Below the pieces are notes generated by a model, which was not told the DNA's origin, searched no databases, and worked only from the letters and a program-made list of their open reading frames with translations. DNA of 64,000 bases from Ulota crispa (Eukaryota > Streptophyta > Bryopsida > Orthotrichales > Orthotrichaceae). Location: the NCBI GenBank assembly GCA_963920765.1, contig OY987243.1, positions 13,020,001-13,084,000 of the forward strand, in the 5' to 3' direction. Positions 32,839 through 45,000 of this stretch are shown here, piece by piece; within the stretch, counting starts at the first letter, position 1, and each line of letters starts with the position of its first letter. The translations under genes were made by a program, and so were the position numbers.

Positions 32839-34086
32839 AAAGCATCAACTCAATTGAAGAACATGGACATGTTTTTTTAATTTAAAATCACAACATGCAC
32901 TAGTTTGACTGAAGGGCTCTATACTAGAACTCAGTCAAAACTTTGGTCCAATTGGTGACCCATTGGATTTTGAATTGGAGCATAAGGCCCCAACATAAAG
33001 TGACCGTTAATAAAAGGAACCTCTTACATTCTACAATGAATGACTTGTCTTTTTTTGTTCTACCAATGAACTCCAAGGATGGTCTCCTCAGTCCTCACTC
33101 ACGACACTTTGATTGAATTGGCTAATGCTTTTTGTTTTTATTTTTCCTCACTCATTCATTGGTCAAACGACACGTACCTTAGATTACATTTATATTGAAA
33201 AAAATGGATAGAACCAAGCATGCATACACATTCATCCATGAGATCAACTAATGTGACTTCTTTTCATCCTACATTTGCTACATCTAAAGTCCCTTTTCAA
33301 GAGATCTGATGATTTCATCCATTTTGTTGACCCCATTTTTTTTGATATTATCAAGGTGGCCGGTATCAAAATGAGTTAAGATCCTAGCAAGATTCCACCC
33401 AAAAAACTTCCGTGGTGAATAGCTTGATCATAATAATACGGAGTAATTGGGTGAACTATTTCGATATCAGAGTCTGGTGAGAAAAACACACCAATTTAAG
33501 ACTGTAAAATAACTACGTTAGTACTTTTAGAATGGAACTGTAGGAAAATGTCCATTTTTTGTTTTTTTGTTTTTAAATCTAACCTAAAAAGGATTCCCAC
33601 AACTGATTGGGCAGAACATCAGGACAGCATTCATTGAAGGCACCTGAGCAATCTCAGTCAATTCCACTATAAAGTATAGACTTATATTTCAACTAATATT
33701 AGCCTCCAAATTGGAAATAATTTTTAATATAATTCTAATGCTTTAGGAGGATATTTCACCTCATTGTATGTTTTTGGTTTTTTCTTATTTTAAATATATG
33801 CATATTAGGGGCGGTCCACATTATGTCTCACTTCTCAAATTTGCAAATTTCTACCCTTAACTCAATATTTTTCAAGTATATTTGGGTGTAAAAGGGGTAA
33901 AATTAATTACTAAAAGATGACTTGAATGTTTTAAGTAAAAAAGAAACAAATTTTGGGACTTGGGTTCTAAGTTTGGGTTTTGTTTTTGCTTGGTCCAATT
34001 TTTGAGGGCAGTTCCATCTTTTTGCAACCAAGACTTTCCAAAAGTGCTATCATGTATTCATTTCTAAGTGAACCTATACATGAGAC
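32839..34086. other. Unassigned stretch with one GGGGCGGTYCACA repeat end
   Basis: At about 33,809 the sequence GGGGCGGTCCACATTATG matches the outer end of the elements at 40,823 and 51,827. No paired right end was found before 34,087. The remainder is AT-rich with no gene recognised. Confidence 0.45.
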
Positions 34087-35265
34087 TTAACCCCTTAAGG
34101 ACCAAGGAGCCCACTTTGGGCTTTATGAGAACTCAGGCAGGCTCTATTGATTTCATAATTTGGAAATTTTTCATGAAATTTTTAGGATGAATACTACTCA
34201 TCATAATCTACATGGGAAGCTTTATTTCATGTCATTTCAATAAGTAATGCAAAAGTTAGAAGGTTTTTTCAATTTCAATGTCAAACCAGAGCAAAAATTA
34301 TATTCTTTTTTTATTTTTTATTTTTTTATAGAACGTGTTATTCACTAAATTGGGAAAAATGGGTGTCCCAATTTTGTACCCACCTTAAACCCAAAAAGTT
34401 ACCTTAAACCAAATTCAAGGTATCAAATTCCGTCTGAGCCACTAAGATTTTTTCCCTCGCAAATTCTTCCTCTCAGGAGAGGCCATGTGGACCGGTTTTA
34501 GGAGTACTCTTGAAAGTTAACTAAAACCTTCAAAAATCCAAGAGTCCCACTTTGTAAGCAAATTCCCAAATTAACAAATAACGCATTATAGAATTGTATA
34601 GATTAATACCTACTCAATAATAATTGAATCACTCAATTCCAAATAATGAGGTAAGAGTTAAAAGGAGTTTTCTTTTGCAAGCAATGAAGGTAGAAAGAAG
34701 GTAGAAAAAACATATAAAGTTGTCTTTTACTCTCAATTTTGAAAATTTTCAAATGAAAATTTAAACAAAAGTTACTAATTGTCTGTTAGAGCATTCCTAC
34801 CATTTGGATTAACCATTTTCAAATTCTTCCAAAACTTATTAGCATATTAGTTATATCTTTCATTCATTGATACCTTTCACTTTTCAATTTTTGTAAAAAT
34901 GAATCCAAAATTTTTTTTGGTTGAATTTTTTTATATATGCTTTCAACCCATTTCTCAACATATCGCAAAAATTGCACAAGAAATACAACATACGGGTTTT
35001 TCTCTAAAAAGTTTGAAAAACGAAATTTCACCTTCTAGAAGAACTAGAAAAGCCTACATTTTGAAGTTTAGGCACATTGATCTTGCAATTGGTGGGGATG
35101 TTCATTTTGAAATTTTGGGACAACATACTTGTGCAAGTCAACCAAAGGATCCTACGGTTGGATTTGTTAAAAAGTAAGTTCCAATTAAGATTTTGACCCT
35201 GATTTGGGGACTAGTATTTTGAAGCAGTTTTGGGCTTCTAAACACAAAAGAATTTTAGGGGTTAA
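34087..35265. mobile_element. TTAA-flanked (piggyBac-like) element, copy J, with nested insertion
   Basis: TTAA-CCCCTTAAGGACCAAGG at the left; TTTTAGGGG-TTAA at the right. Removing the nested element and one 8 bp repeat (34,334-34,585) leaves about 919 bp, the size of the 930 bp class. GAGAACTCAGGCAGG near the left end parallels GAGAACTTGGGTAAGG of copy A. Its right TTAA is also the left TTAA of the next element. The 92-codon frame at 34,899-35,177 has no transposase signature. Confidence 0.75.
34334..34585. mobile_element. hAT-like MITE nested in TTAA copy J
   Basis: The arms CGTGTTATTCACTAAATTGG and CCAAATTAACAAATAACGCA pair. TTATAGAA occurs on both sides (34,326-34,333 and 34,586-34,593), an 8 bp duplication as in hAT elements. 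It shares its core with the MITEs at 8,826, 19,431 and 21,109, whose duplications are not visible. Confidence 0.6.
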
Positions 35266-36032
35266 CCCCTAAAGACCAAAGAGCCCAATATGGCCAAAGG
35301 GGGTGCTTGGAGGTGTGAAAGTATACAAAAGAGGCATTTTTAGCTCAAATTTTGGTCTGCCACTCAAGTCCAAATGGAGTTGTTAGTTCAATAAAAATTT
35401 CTGATCAGCTTGTTGTTCCTTGAAGCGCCTCCTTTGCTCTAGATTTTGCATGGAATATGGAAAATATCCTATTTTTTCAACAATTAGGAGTAGAATGTCT
35501 TTGGGCAAACAAAGGGAGCGGCTTAAAGAGCGGATGGAATGGGTGCTCTCATGTCTCATATTGTACAAGGGAGAAGTTTGGTGATGTGTCCCCTTTTTTG
35601 TTCTTAATTTGGATAAGGTTTTTATAGCTCTAAAGTAAGGAGCTGGTGAAATCTACGTACTTTGAGTGACCATATCTTTTAGAGTTTTTTTCCATTTGTG
35701 GAGTTTTTTTTTCCATCAAGTATAGCAAGACACAATCTCATGGGATCAGCCATTAGGTAAAACTTTTTTTTGAGAAATATTACAGGAAAGTTCAAAATCT
35801 ATATTTTGAACTGTTGCCCAAATTGGAAAATATGAGATTCCCAACGGTGGGGATTTGGCAAATTTACTTGGATTTGAAATCAAATCAGTTGGAAACATTT
35901 GATTTATAGTTGGGTATAGAATGACCGGTTTGGATTATGTGATTACTTGTTCAACTTTCAAAAAACTAGAGGAATGTGTTGAAGGTTTCATGTTGGAGTT
36001 ATGCTTTTCTTAGCAAGACGCTTAGGAATTAA
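35262..36032. mobile_element. TTAA-flanked (piggyBac-like) element, copy K, abutting copy J
   Basis: The left end TTAA-CCCCTAAAGACCAAAG is clear and its TTAA is shared with copy J. The right end is my best match, GACGCTTAGGAA-TTAA, giving 771 bp. The right border is less certain because the terminal GGGG has become GGAA. Confidence 0.55.
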
Positions 36033-37952
36033 GACAAGTAGTTTGAATTGGCAAGTTCCAATGTTTAGCTTTTGACAATTCAAATTACAAAATTTGTGTA
36101 ATGCTGAAGTTGCTTAGGAACAAAATCCAAGGAATTCCCTAATTAGGAATTTTTAAATGGAGAAGGTTAAATTGTTTGTTTTTGTTGTATTTAGTGTCAT
36201 TTTAAAGGTAGACAAGACTTTCATTTTGACATTTAAGAATATAAAATGTGCTTTTATTGATTTCATGGAAATTATGAAATTTGTATTTTTGCCTTGGACT
36301 AGTAATCAATCCAATTCAAAAGAATGCATATTTGCGTGAATGCAATCCTAGTCTTATTTTAGATTTTAAAATTGTAAAGTTAATTTGTTTGTCTAGTCAA
36401 TTTGTAGTGCTTTTGCATGCTTTGCTATGTAGTCAACATATATAGGTACATATACAACTATTTTTATTCCATATTTTTAATTATGAACAATTTGTCTCTA
36501 TTTACAAAGTAGTTATTTACTATCCTAATTACTAATTATGCATGCTCAATCAAACATGGTAACGTAAATCAATTTTCTTAGGTAATACAAAACATGAGGT
36601 TTTTATTTGTCATTCTTACAACAATTTGCTCCAGTCCATTGTCACACATTCTTTCTTTCTCTTGCTCAAAAGTAATATCCATGGCTCAATTTGGTCATAC
36701 CACATTGTGTTATTTTGATCATCCTAACCTACCTCATGTATGCTCAAATTGTCATGCCATAGTTTTTCATTAATTAACTAAGTCTATTTTACCAATTAGT
36801 GGATTTTAATTAACAACCACTCATGGCAATTAGACATTGATAAATAATATATTCACATGTCACCAATGTCCAATCCATCCTAACAATTTGTCATGCACTT
36901 TAAATAAATTGCTTGTTGGAAATTGGTCTATTATAAACCTCACTAAAACAACTTGACTCATAAAGACAACTAATTCTTGAGTTGCAAATATGCCAATCAA
37001 TGGCTTGATCAATTTTTTTTAAATTACATAAACAACTAGCAAGACAACTTGATTGCACTTATCAATACAAGCCTCACTTAGTCAAATTGTCCATTTCAAA
37101 CCATTTAAGGAAAAAAAAACTTTAAGTTATATTTTAATTCTCACAAAATGTCAAGGTTAATTCTTAAACTTGCTATCTTAGCCAATTTGTCATTACTATG
37201 CTTAAGTTCTTCAATGTCTATTTGACTACACATTCAAATTGTCACTTTTTGGCTAATAAACTTCAATAAAATTTCTTTTAGTAAAATTATTATTGTTTTC
37301 TAAAATCTCTCAATGTCTACTAGTCTCAAACTTTTAACTCAACCAATTATTGACTTCATTTACTTACACACACTTCAATTTCCCAATTACAGGCCTCATT
37401 CACATGCGTACATAACACTATGCCAATCATTGGTTAATCTAACTCAATCAAGAAATTGATAATGCCAATAATTGGCAATTATAAAATCATGAAAAATAAA
37501 TTGTCAAATTGAAATATAATTTAAAGAAAAAAATAAATACAAATTGACAAGGAGATAACTAATCACTGCAAGCCCAAAAATTAAATGAAACTAATTTTTT
37601 TATAGAAGTTGTCTTGCCTCTAGGTTATATATGTTATTAGGTAGTTCCACTCTTTTTTCAATTTATCTTACTTCAAACTATATTAGCTATATAACTGTCT
37701 AATTGCCCATTTTCACACTACATGACATATTGACCTAGCTTACTACACCAATTCCAAACCAAATCTATTTGTGGTAATTTATTTGTTTTTTACATGACAC
37801 TTTGTCAAGAATTAAGAAAAAGTATCTCTACAATTTGAGTGGAACCTGTGATGTGGGTGTAAATCGCCATATAATCCAACCGACAAATGGCTAATAAAAA
37901 ATAAATAAATTGTAAAGGTGTATTATGAAGGGCAACTTAGATGAACAATTCA
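36033..37952. other. Unassigned AT-rich stretch
   Basis: This is very AT-rich sequence with frequent CAATTTGTCAT-like words. There is no gene, RNA or clean inverted-repeat element. The 60-codon frame at 36,157-36,339 looks accidental. Confidence 0.45.
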
Positions 37953-38712
37953 TTAACCCTTGAGCGCCTAGAGTTATTTCACCAAAATGAGGGTTTCTAG
38001 AAACCTACAACTTTGATACATCATATCTCAATCAATTAGTTGATCCACAAAAAGTAACCATTGAAAACAATGGAACACCTACTTGGAAAGGGCTTGCAAA
38101 TTTTGGGAACAATTGACTGTGGGAGATGGGAGATTATAACATTTGATCAGAAAACTCGTGATGGCAAAATCTCAATTTTTGGCAGGTAATTGCTATATGA
38201 TGATTTTTACAAAATTCTATAAGCCCTTGATTCATCTCAAATTTTGTGGGTAGCAAGATTAGATGTGAATGCACACACTTACAAATTATTAAAGATTGTA
38301 CTTCTTTGAATGCCAAGTTTGAGGGCTTCAAATTGCAATGGCACTGAAAACGATGTCTGGCAAAGTTGGTGAGAATTACCTTAAAAAAGGTTCAGAACAT
38401 GTTTGAACCCTTGCTAGTGAATTCCTTGCTACCACAAAATACATTGCAAGGAAGTTTACAAGGGATATTGACCAATTACAAGATGTAAGATGCTCCCTAC
38501 CACCTTGCCGCATATGGTGTTCTATGCAATCATGACTCCCTAGCTACTTGTACAACATTTGACTTGACTTGCCATTACTTCACTTGCAAGGACTACTTGA
38601 ACACCTTGATAATTGTAATTTAGTGCAAAATCAAAAAATTAGAGCCGATCCCCAAAATGCCCCATGAAATCCTAAGCGACAGGATCCCGCTTGTGAGGCG
38701 CTCAGAGGTTAA
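37953..38712. mobile_element. TTAA-flanked (piggyBac-like) element, about 780 bp class, copy E (inverted)
   Basis: TTAA-CCCTTGAGCGCC at the left pairs with GGCGCTCAGAGG-TTAA at the right, and both TTAA borders are intact. The interior is the reverse complement of copies C and D (for example GGGAGATGGGAGATTATAAC, TGTGAATGCACACACTT). Opposite orientation at a third place shows true transposition, not tandem duplication. Confidence 0.85.
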
Positions 38713-39197
38713 GGGCTTACAAACAAATGTGAACTATCATATAGACATACTATTGACTTTCCATTGACTTCATTGATGCTTATCAACAAGTTTTGAAACA
38801 AATTATTGTAAACTTCTTCAAGAATTGGTAATTGACTTGTTATTGTTGATTTTTACAAAGTTGTTTTCTTTAGGCTTCTAAAGGCAAACAAAACTTTATT
38901 GTCATTTTTTTTGTTGAGGTTCTAGTGGGTACATTATATTTGCTTGATTCATATGTAATTTGGGATAGACATGTGTTTCATTGTAGCTTTATTTATTTGC
39001 TTAAAATAAAAACAAGTGTATGTATAAATTTTATAAAGAATATTCAAGCAAAGGGGAGTCTTATTCTTCACTACACTCTTTACAACTTTATACTTGGAGG
39101 TTCCTAAACTCAAAAAAATTACTTGCCTTGATATTGGTCCTTTAGTTTAAATGATATTACAAATTAGATAGGCCAAGATTGGGTAAGAAATGTGCGT
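38713..39197. other. Unassigned AT-rich stretch
   Basis: No gene is recognised; a 60-codon frame at 38,925-39,107 has no signature. Confidence 0.45.
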
Positions 39198-39740
39198 TTA
39201 ACTCCTAAACGCCAGAGGGGGTAAGGGCAAAACATAAATGCATTCAAAAAAATACTCTTGTAACTTTAATGAAGTTTTTTTCAAAAGAGAAAATAAGAAT
39301 CATGATGTTTAGCAATTATCCATATGGTCAAATATCCAAAAAAAAGCTTTGTACTCTTATTTAATGAATTTAGAAGCATTTATCATCAAAATTCACCAAA
39401 ATTACAAATTTTACCCATAGATTTCAAGTTTTGGTTTGATTGGTTAAAAATAGACATTCTATCCTAAACTTCAAAAATGCTATCTTTTGAAAGGAGGGAA
39501 CATCATTAGTTTCTAGAAATAGTAAATTCTACAAGACTAGCAAATTTTGAAGTATTTGTTTTTGAAAAATTCTCCTTGGAGGAGTTTAACTTGGATTAAC
39601 ATGATTCAAATTAAGTTGGAAAGTAGACTTGATTTTCTATTATAGGAAAAAAAAGCTTTTTTGATTTTTTTTTTGTCTTGGATAGCCCGCAAAAAATGGG
39701 CAACGACCAGAAAATGGCCGCTTGAGCGCTTAGGGGTTAA
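39198..39740. mobile_element. TTAA-flanked (piggyBac-like) element, 543 bp
   Basis: TTAA-CTCCTAAACGCC at the left pairs with GAGCGCTTAGGGG-TTAA at the right. The interior differs from the other length classes. About 55 bp further on, GGCTCTTGGGCGCCAGAGG repeats the look of its left end (CGCCAGAGG shared), which may be the stub of another copy. Confidence 0.7.
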
Positions 39741-40822
39741 TTTGTCACTCCAAATTTTGGCCGATGTTTGAGAAAAAAAATACTAGTATGTAAATGTGCT
39801 TTGGCTCTTGGGCGCCAGAGGCGTTGTACAACTTGTTATACCCCTCAAAATTAAATTTTAGAGTTTTTTTTTGTTTTTGCAAAAGTACGCAAATGACTAC
39901 ATTCCCTATTTTTGGGATTTAAGCTGTTTTTTTTTTCTTCTCAAAATTGGTCAAAACCTAAAGTGATTCTAAGAAAATGTAGAACGTAAACTTAGTGAGT
40001 GATGCTACCATGGGCTTGGGAGTGCTAAATTGTAACCATGCTCAATGTTTTTGTTGAATGTGGTTAATTTTTATAAATTCAAATTGGCCTTGGTCTATTG
40101 CCTAAACCTAATTGTGCGCCCAAGTGAAAATCTCAGATTTTCAGCAAGCATTTCACAACAAATTCTAGAATTTACAAATGTACCTCCAACAGATTGAATT
40201 TGGAAATTTTGAATTTATATTTGGATTTAAAAACCATGATTGAGCTTAGAGACATGGAAGAAGACAAAACCGAAAAATTCCAAAACAAGAACGTATTTTT
40301 ACTTTTATACTTGTAAGTAAACATTTATGAGTATTTTACCTTGACGCTAGTCTTAATCGATCTAACATCTGTTTGTAGATCCAAGTGAAAAAAAATTATA
40401 TTTACACATGCCAAAAATTGTAAAAATTTAGACATCTACCATTAGGAGATTAATTTTGATTTTTATTAATTCACATTTGAACCTAAAAACCCTAATTTAC
40501 TATATGAATCCTAGAAGGGGATCCCAGGGATCCTAGAAGGGGATATAACTGACCAACTCCAAAATAAGGAAAAATTATTACTTTTATCCTTATTTGTAAC
40601 AAAGGGAAGCTTTTCCACTCTAGCCCAAAAACATGAATTTGCAATAAACTGTGCCTCCAACCTCATTCTTCCAGGCAGGGGCAATGAGGGGTTATTTCAC
40701 CCCCAAATCCTTTAGAACTAAGGCAATTTTTTTCTTTTAACCTTGTTTGTAAATCATATGGAGTTTTTACACCTTAGTTTTCAAAAGGGCTGTCAAAGCA
40801 ATTAAGACCAATATGGTTTTTA
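39741..40822. other. Unassigned AT-rich stretch
   Basis: It includes a possible TTAA-element stub at about 39,799-39,820 and a 15 bp direct repeat ATCCTAGAAGGGGAT (about 40,508 and 40,530). No gene is recognised. Confidence 0.45.
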
Positions 40823-41195
40823 GGGGCTGTTTCACATTACGTCCCACGTCCCATTTTTGCTAGTCCCACACTCCCACCTCAATGTCAAATTTCAATTTGG
40901 TTGGGTTATTTAGGACAAAAGAGAACTAAAGAAAGTCATGAATATTTTATGCATAAATATTGGCTAGACTTGAGTTAAAAATTGGGATCAACAAAATGGT
41001 CAACCCAAACCTTGACTGAAATCCCACTTTTTTGAAGTCAAAACTTCTGAAAGTGCTACCATTTAAGCAATTAGAATGTGAAACTTGAAACACAATACTT
41101 AAACACCAAATCTCAACTTTTGGCTCTACACCAATCAAATTCTGAGATTTCATTAGGACTTGAGATGTTTGATGTAGTGTGAACCGCAGCCCCCT
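40823..41195. mobile_element. GGGGC-TTCACAC-end element, copy 1
   Basis: The left end GGGGCTGTTTCACATTACGT pairs with the inverse of GTAGTGTGAACCGCAGCCCC at the right. It is 373 bp long with no transposase. The 112-codon minus-strand frame at 40,947-41,285 lies inside and across the right end and is not a gene. Relatives lie at 51,827-52,165 and about 57,340-57,690. The superfamily is undetermined. Confidence 0.65.
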
Positions 41196-41212
41196 TAGTG
41201 TTCTCGTATACC

Positions 41213-41254
41213 AAGGGGCCTCTTTGAAGGGGCCTCTTTGAAGGGCCCCCTTTG
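41213..41254 (+). repeat. Three-copy 14 bp tandem repeat
   Basis: AAGGGGCCTCTTTG occurs twice in perfect tandem, followed by the variant AAGGGCCCCCTTTG. It sits in a locally GC-rich patch (41,205-41,470). Confidence 0.9.
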
Positions 41255-41340
41255 GGCTAAATAATGTATGAGGATTTAACTGCAACCCCCTTTGGGGTTT
41301 TCCCTTACAAGACCCGGGGGAGAGGTGGCTTGGGAGGTGA

Positions 41341-41402
41341 CTTGTGTATTATGAGGGCAATGATCATCGGGCCTGTGTATTATGAGAGCAATGATCATCG
41401 GG
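41341..41402 (+). repeat. Two-copy 31 bp tandem repeat
   Basis: CYTGTGTATTATGAGRGCAA followed by TGATCATCGGG occurs twice head to tail with two differences. It makes the repetitive frames on both strands here. Confidence 0.9.
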
Positions 41403-41666
41403 CCCCCTGGGCCAAGGCAAAACCCATGGTTGTCCGTCTCCTGATCCCCTATTTGCCCTCCCAATAATAGTAATTCCCATAGCATCTCCCTACGAAGTAG
41501 TCAAAAAAGTACTAATCTGCCCTACCCATGTTTGTAATGAGAATTGATGGATGCATTCTCCCATTTGTGGGGCCCCTTTGTTATTGCCATACAAGGAAGT
41601 GCCCCCGCTCTACTTGATTGTAAATGTGGTTTGAACCAACAAAAATTCCATTTTTGGTAGCCTTTA

Positions 41667-42037
41667 CATAGTAGTACCTGGCTAAGATGAATCTGTGTAA
41701 GAAAAATGTTTGGATAAGATCATTGTCCTTAATATGGAAGTAGTTCAATAGATTCAATATTAGGGAGCTGCAAGGGCCAAGGGGTATTTTGCTACGATGA
41801 ATGCTCTCTTAAGATGAAATGAATATTTTATCTGGACACCTTCATCTTAACCAGACACTACTCAATAGTGCCTCTATATGATGAAGGTATCCGGACAACA
41901 TATTCATTTCATGTAAGGAAAACATTCATTGTAACTAAAAGATTTTTTGTAGCTCCCCAACCACCAGGGACACTCATCTACTTCATCTTAGCCAAGCGTT
42001 TTTTCTTATAAAAGTTCATCTTAGGGAGGCACTACTG
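41667..42037. mobile_element. pogo/Emigrant-like MITE, 371 bp
   Basis: The right end read inward is CAGTAGTGCCTCCCTAAGAT and the left end is CATAGTAGTACCTGGCTAAG. TA lies outside both (41,665-41,666, 42,038-42,039). CAGTRRTRCCTCC with TA duplication is close to the ends of plant pogo-type MITEs (Emigrant/Lemi). Inner arms (GATGAAATGAATATTTTATC, CTTCATCTTAACC) also pair. No transposase. Confidence 0.7.
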
Positions 42038-45000
42038 TACTTGTGAACATAACAACAAAAATTGTAAAATGATGTCATGTTATGTAACATCACTCTTCGC
42101 AACATAAAGAACATATAGCAATATTTTCTTCAAGCAACATGTACACAAGCTAAAGGCCTCACGTATGGTTTATTTCACGTTTGTGCCAGTGGTTGCTTGG
42201 ACTATGCTCTTGTTAAAAATGGTTTGAATGTGAGATTGCCTTTGTGTGAGGTCCTTACCCTGCACTGGTACATTTGAAATTGAAGTTGTCAAAACTTGGA
42301 ATTGGTCATTTGCACCCAAAAACAAGTATTCTCAAGAATTGTCCCAAGCCCTTACTTGTAGAAGAAAAAAATCATCCCAAATTGTCTCAAAAAATGCCCC
42401 AGAAAATGAGGCCGGATGGCCTCAAGATGCCATGCAAAATGTGCGTATTGTTAGTTGGTGAAAATCAAAAGTTGGTTGAATTTTGAATCCACAAGGAAAG
42501 CAACGGCCAAACTTTCAAAAAGATGGCTTGATTATGGTGTTTATATAGGCTATGTTGGATGCAGGCTTGTGAAAGAAAATAAAATGGAAATTTTTCATCG
42601 TAAGGTTCACGTAAAAGAAAAGAGGGGATTTAAAGAAAGGAAGAAGTGGAGCCTCAGGTGTAGACATCCACACATTTTCAAAAATACAAATTTGTTATGT
42701 AGAGAGTAATGTTTGACAAAGACAGCATTTTAAAAAAGGGCTAATACAACAAACAAAGTTCAACAAGGAAGCCCTTATTTCCTTGTGATGCTTGATGAGG
42801 AGAGTATTGCCCCGCTTAAACCACTGCAAGGAAATGGATGAATTTGTAAATGAAGAATCCATAATCTTCAATTATGCAATTTTTTTGTGCATAACGCTCC
42901 CTAAACCCCAATTTCACAATATACTCTTTGAAAATGAACGGGAGATTTTCCTGGCGTGATTTACCAAAAATGCATCCACAGAATAATAACAGAAGTTTAA
43001 ACTAAGTCTATGCATACAATTTCACAAAAGCTGGTGATTATTTTTAGAAATATAAATTATACCACTTATAGTTTATTTATTCTATTTCTATGTTTTATTG
43101 AAATCTACTATGGTTGTTTAAAAGTTTGAGGATAGTTACCTTTTCCAATATTTTATTACAATCAATGCAAAAATATATAAACTCAAATTGAAACAAACTC
43201 AAGAACAACAATAAGATTTTTTTAATAAAATTTTAAGAGTTTGTGTTGTGGTTGTCCCGGTATGAGCATTGGTGCACACTGCACACTATGTCTCAAGTTC
43301 CAACATTATATGTCCTAATCCAAGTTATCCAACACAAAACCCCACTTTTATTGTGTTGTAAAGTGCGTATTGAAACATAATTTAAACAAATGTTGGTATG
43401 CTTTATACAAGATGAACTGTTGGGACTTTGCCTCAAAGTTGGAATTCTATTATTGCTACCTCCAATTCTTAAAGGGAAGTTAGATTGTTTTGGAACCAAA
43501 ACTTTCAAAAAGTGTTGCCATGTAGGTATTTCCAAGTGGGCTTAGACTAAGGGCTTTTGAAACGTAGTGGGAAGCTATAACTACTGTACCAATGTTCGAC
43601 CTCTTGGCAAAATCAAAATCAGGAAATCCAACTAGACTTGAGACTTGGTATGTAGTGTGAAATACACGTTCCAAATTTCATTCTCTCCACCTGTCAGGTT
43701 TTGAGAACTTATTGAGACTTGAGACTTGGAGCATAAAGTAAAGCTTAAAGTTAGAAGTCCTCGGGTAGAAGTCCCAAACTCCATTCTCTCAACCAAGCTA
43801 CAAACCCTAAATTTCATCCTCTTCACCAATCAAATTTTGAGAAAAGAGTGGGATCTGGGAACATGGTGTGAGAGCACCATCAATGTGCACACTGCGAATG
43901 GGACTTGGAAGTAGCCGGTCCTCCGTCGCTCCCCGCCACTTAAGTATGCCGTTTTTTCACATGCCAGATCCTCCCAACCCTAATGCAACTCTTGCTGTAG
44001 ATTCAAGCACGGTAGTAGAAGAATGTAAGTACTTGCAAGTTGTTGCCGGGTAATTGCAAGTTATCAGAAGCAACATGTCACTCCATCTGCAAATGCACTG
44101 CCCATTGGGAAACGAGCAAGGGCACGAGAAAATGAGATAATATGCCACTCCAAGAGGTGTTTCTAATGGAGTCAGGTCTGGCGTTTCTGTTCCAGTAACG
44201 ACGTTGGAGCCCTAGAAGTCCCTAAACCTCTCGCTAAAGTGGCCCCCACCAAGCAAAATGCAGGCCCGTCTCTTTCCAAGTGTACACATTGATGATGCTC
44301 TAACCTCCTTGTAAGTAAAGTTCATTTGGAGTAGGGTCAATGTGTGGGGAGAGATTTTAGCTTCACTTAGTAAAATCTAGCATTTCCCATTCTCAACTAT
44401 TTGTTCATTTGGTTACACCGGATATTTCCTATATTTTTCTTGCAACATCCAACAACTAGTGTTAAAAAGGAAAACCTGACCAATTCTTAGTCAAGTTCAA
44501 ATTCATCCGGTTCTTTAGCAATTCCAACCAGTAGACAATACACTAGATGCCGGTTCTCCCCAAACATAGGGTGGGGGTAGAATTTAAGTTTTCAGAGGAT
44601 TCAGAGCCTGCTAGCTGGGCAGCTTAGCAGTCACATGAACTCCTTAGAATATAATAAAAAACAATTAATCAAAAACTTTTCATTGATGGTCAGTATCCCA
44701 AAAGGAGTACTTCTTTTTGACAGACTGCCAATTCCACCCAAAACCTGCTCTGTTCAATATTTGTCCCAAACCCAAGGTAAATACACACCCATTATAACTC
44801 AACCTCATTTCTGTACTGGTGGTGTAGATTCTAGAACACAAAGCTGTACTATTAGTATGTGAAGGCATCGTTGTTAACACCAGTACAAAATAGGGTCCTA
44901 TTGAAGCGGTCCAGATCAATGCAATATGTCCTAACCAACACAATTCTGTTCAAAATGCATTAATCCTTAAAGGACTAGGCCCATTTTATTTTATTTTTAA

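Noticed and set aside
40947-41285. 112-codon minus-strand open frame
   Set aside because: Lies inside the GGGGC-end element and runs across its right end; no family signature.
42246-42709. Possible decayed coding relic in two overlapping frames
   Set aside because: No recognisable domain; could not be joined to a known family without guessing.
43868-44053. Frame with MPDPPNPNATLAVDSSTVV in a GC-richer patch
   Set aside because: Looks slightly more protein-like than its surroundings but is short and unmatched; left as unassigned sequence.
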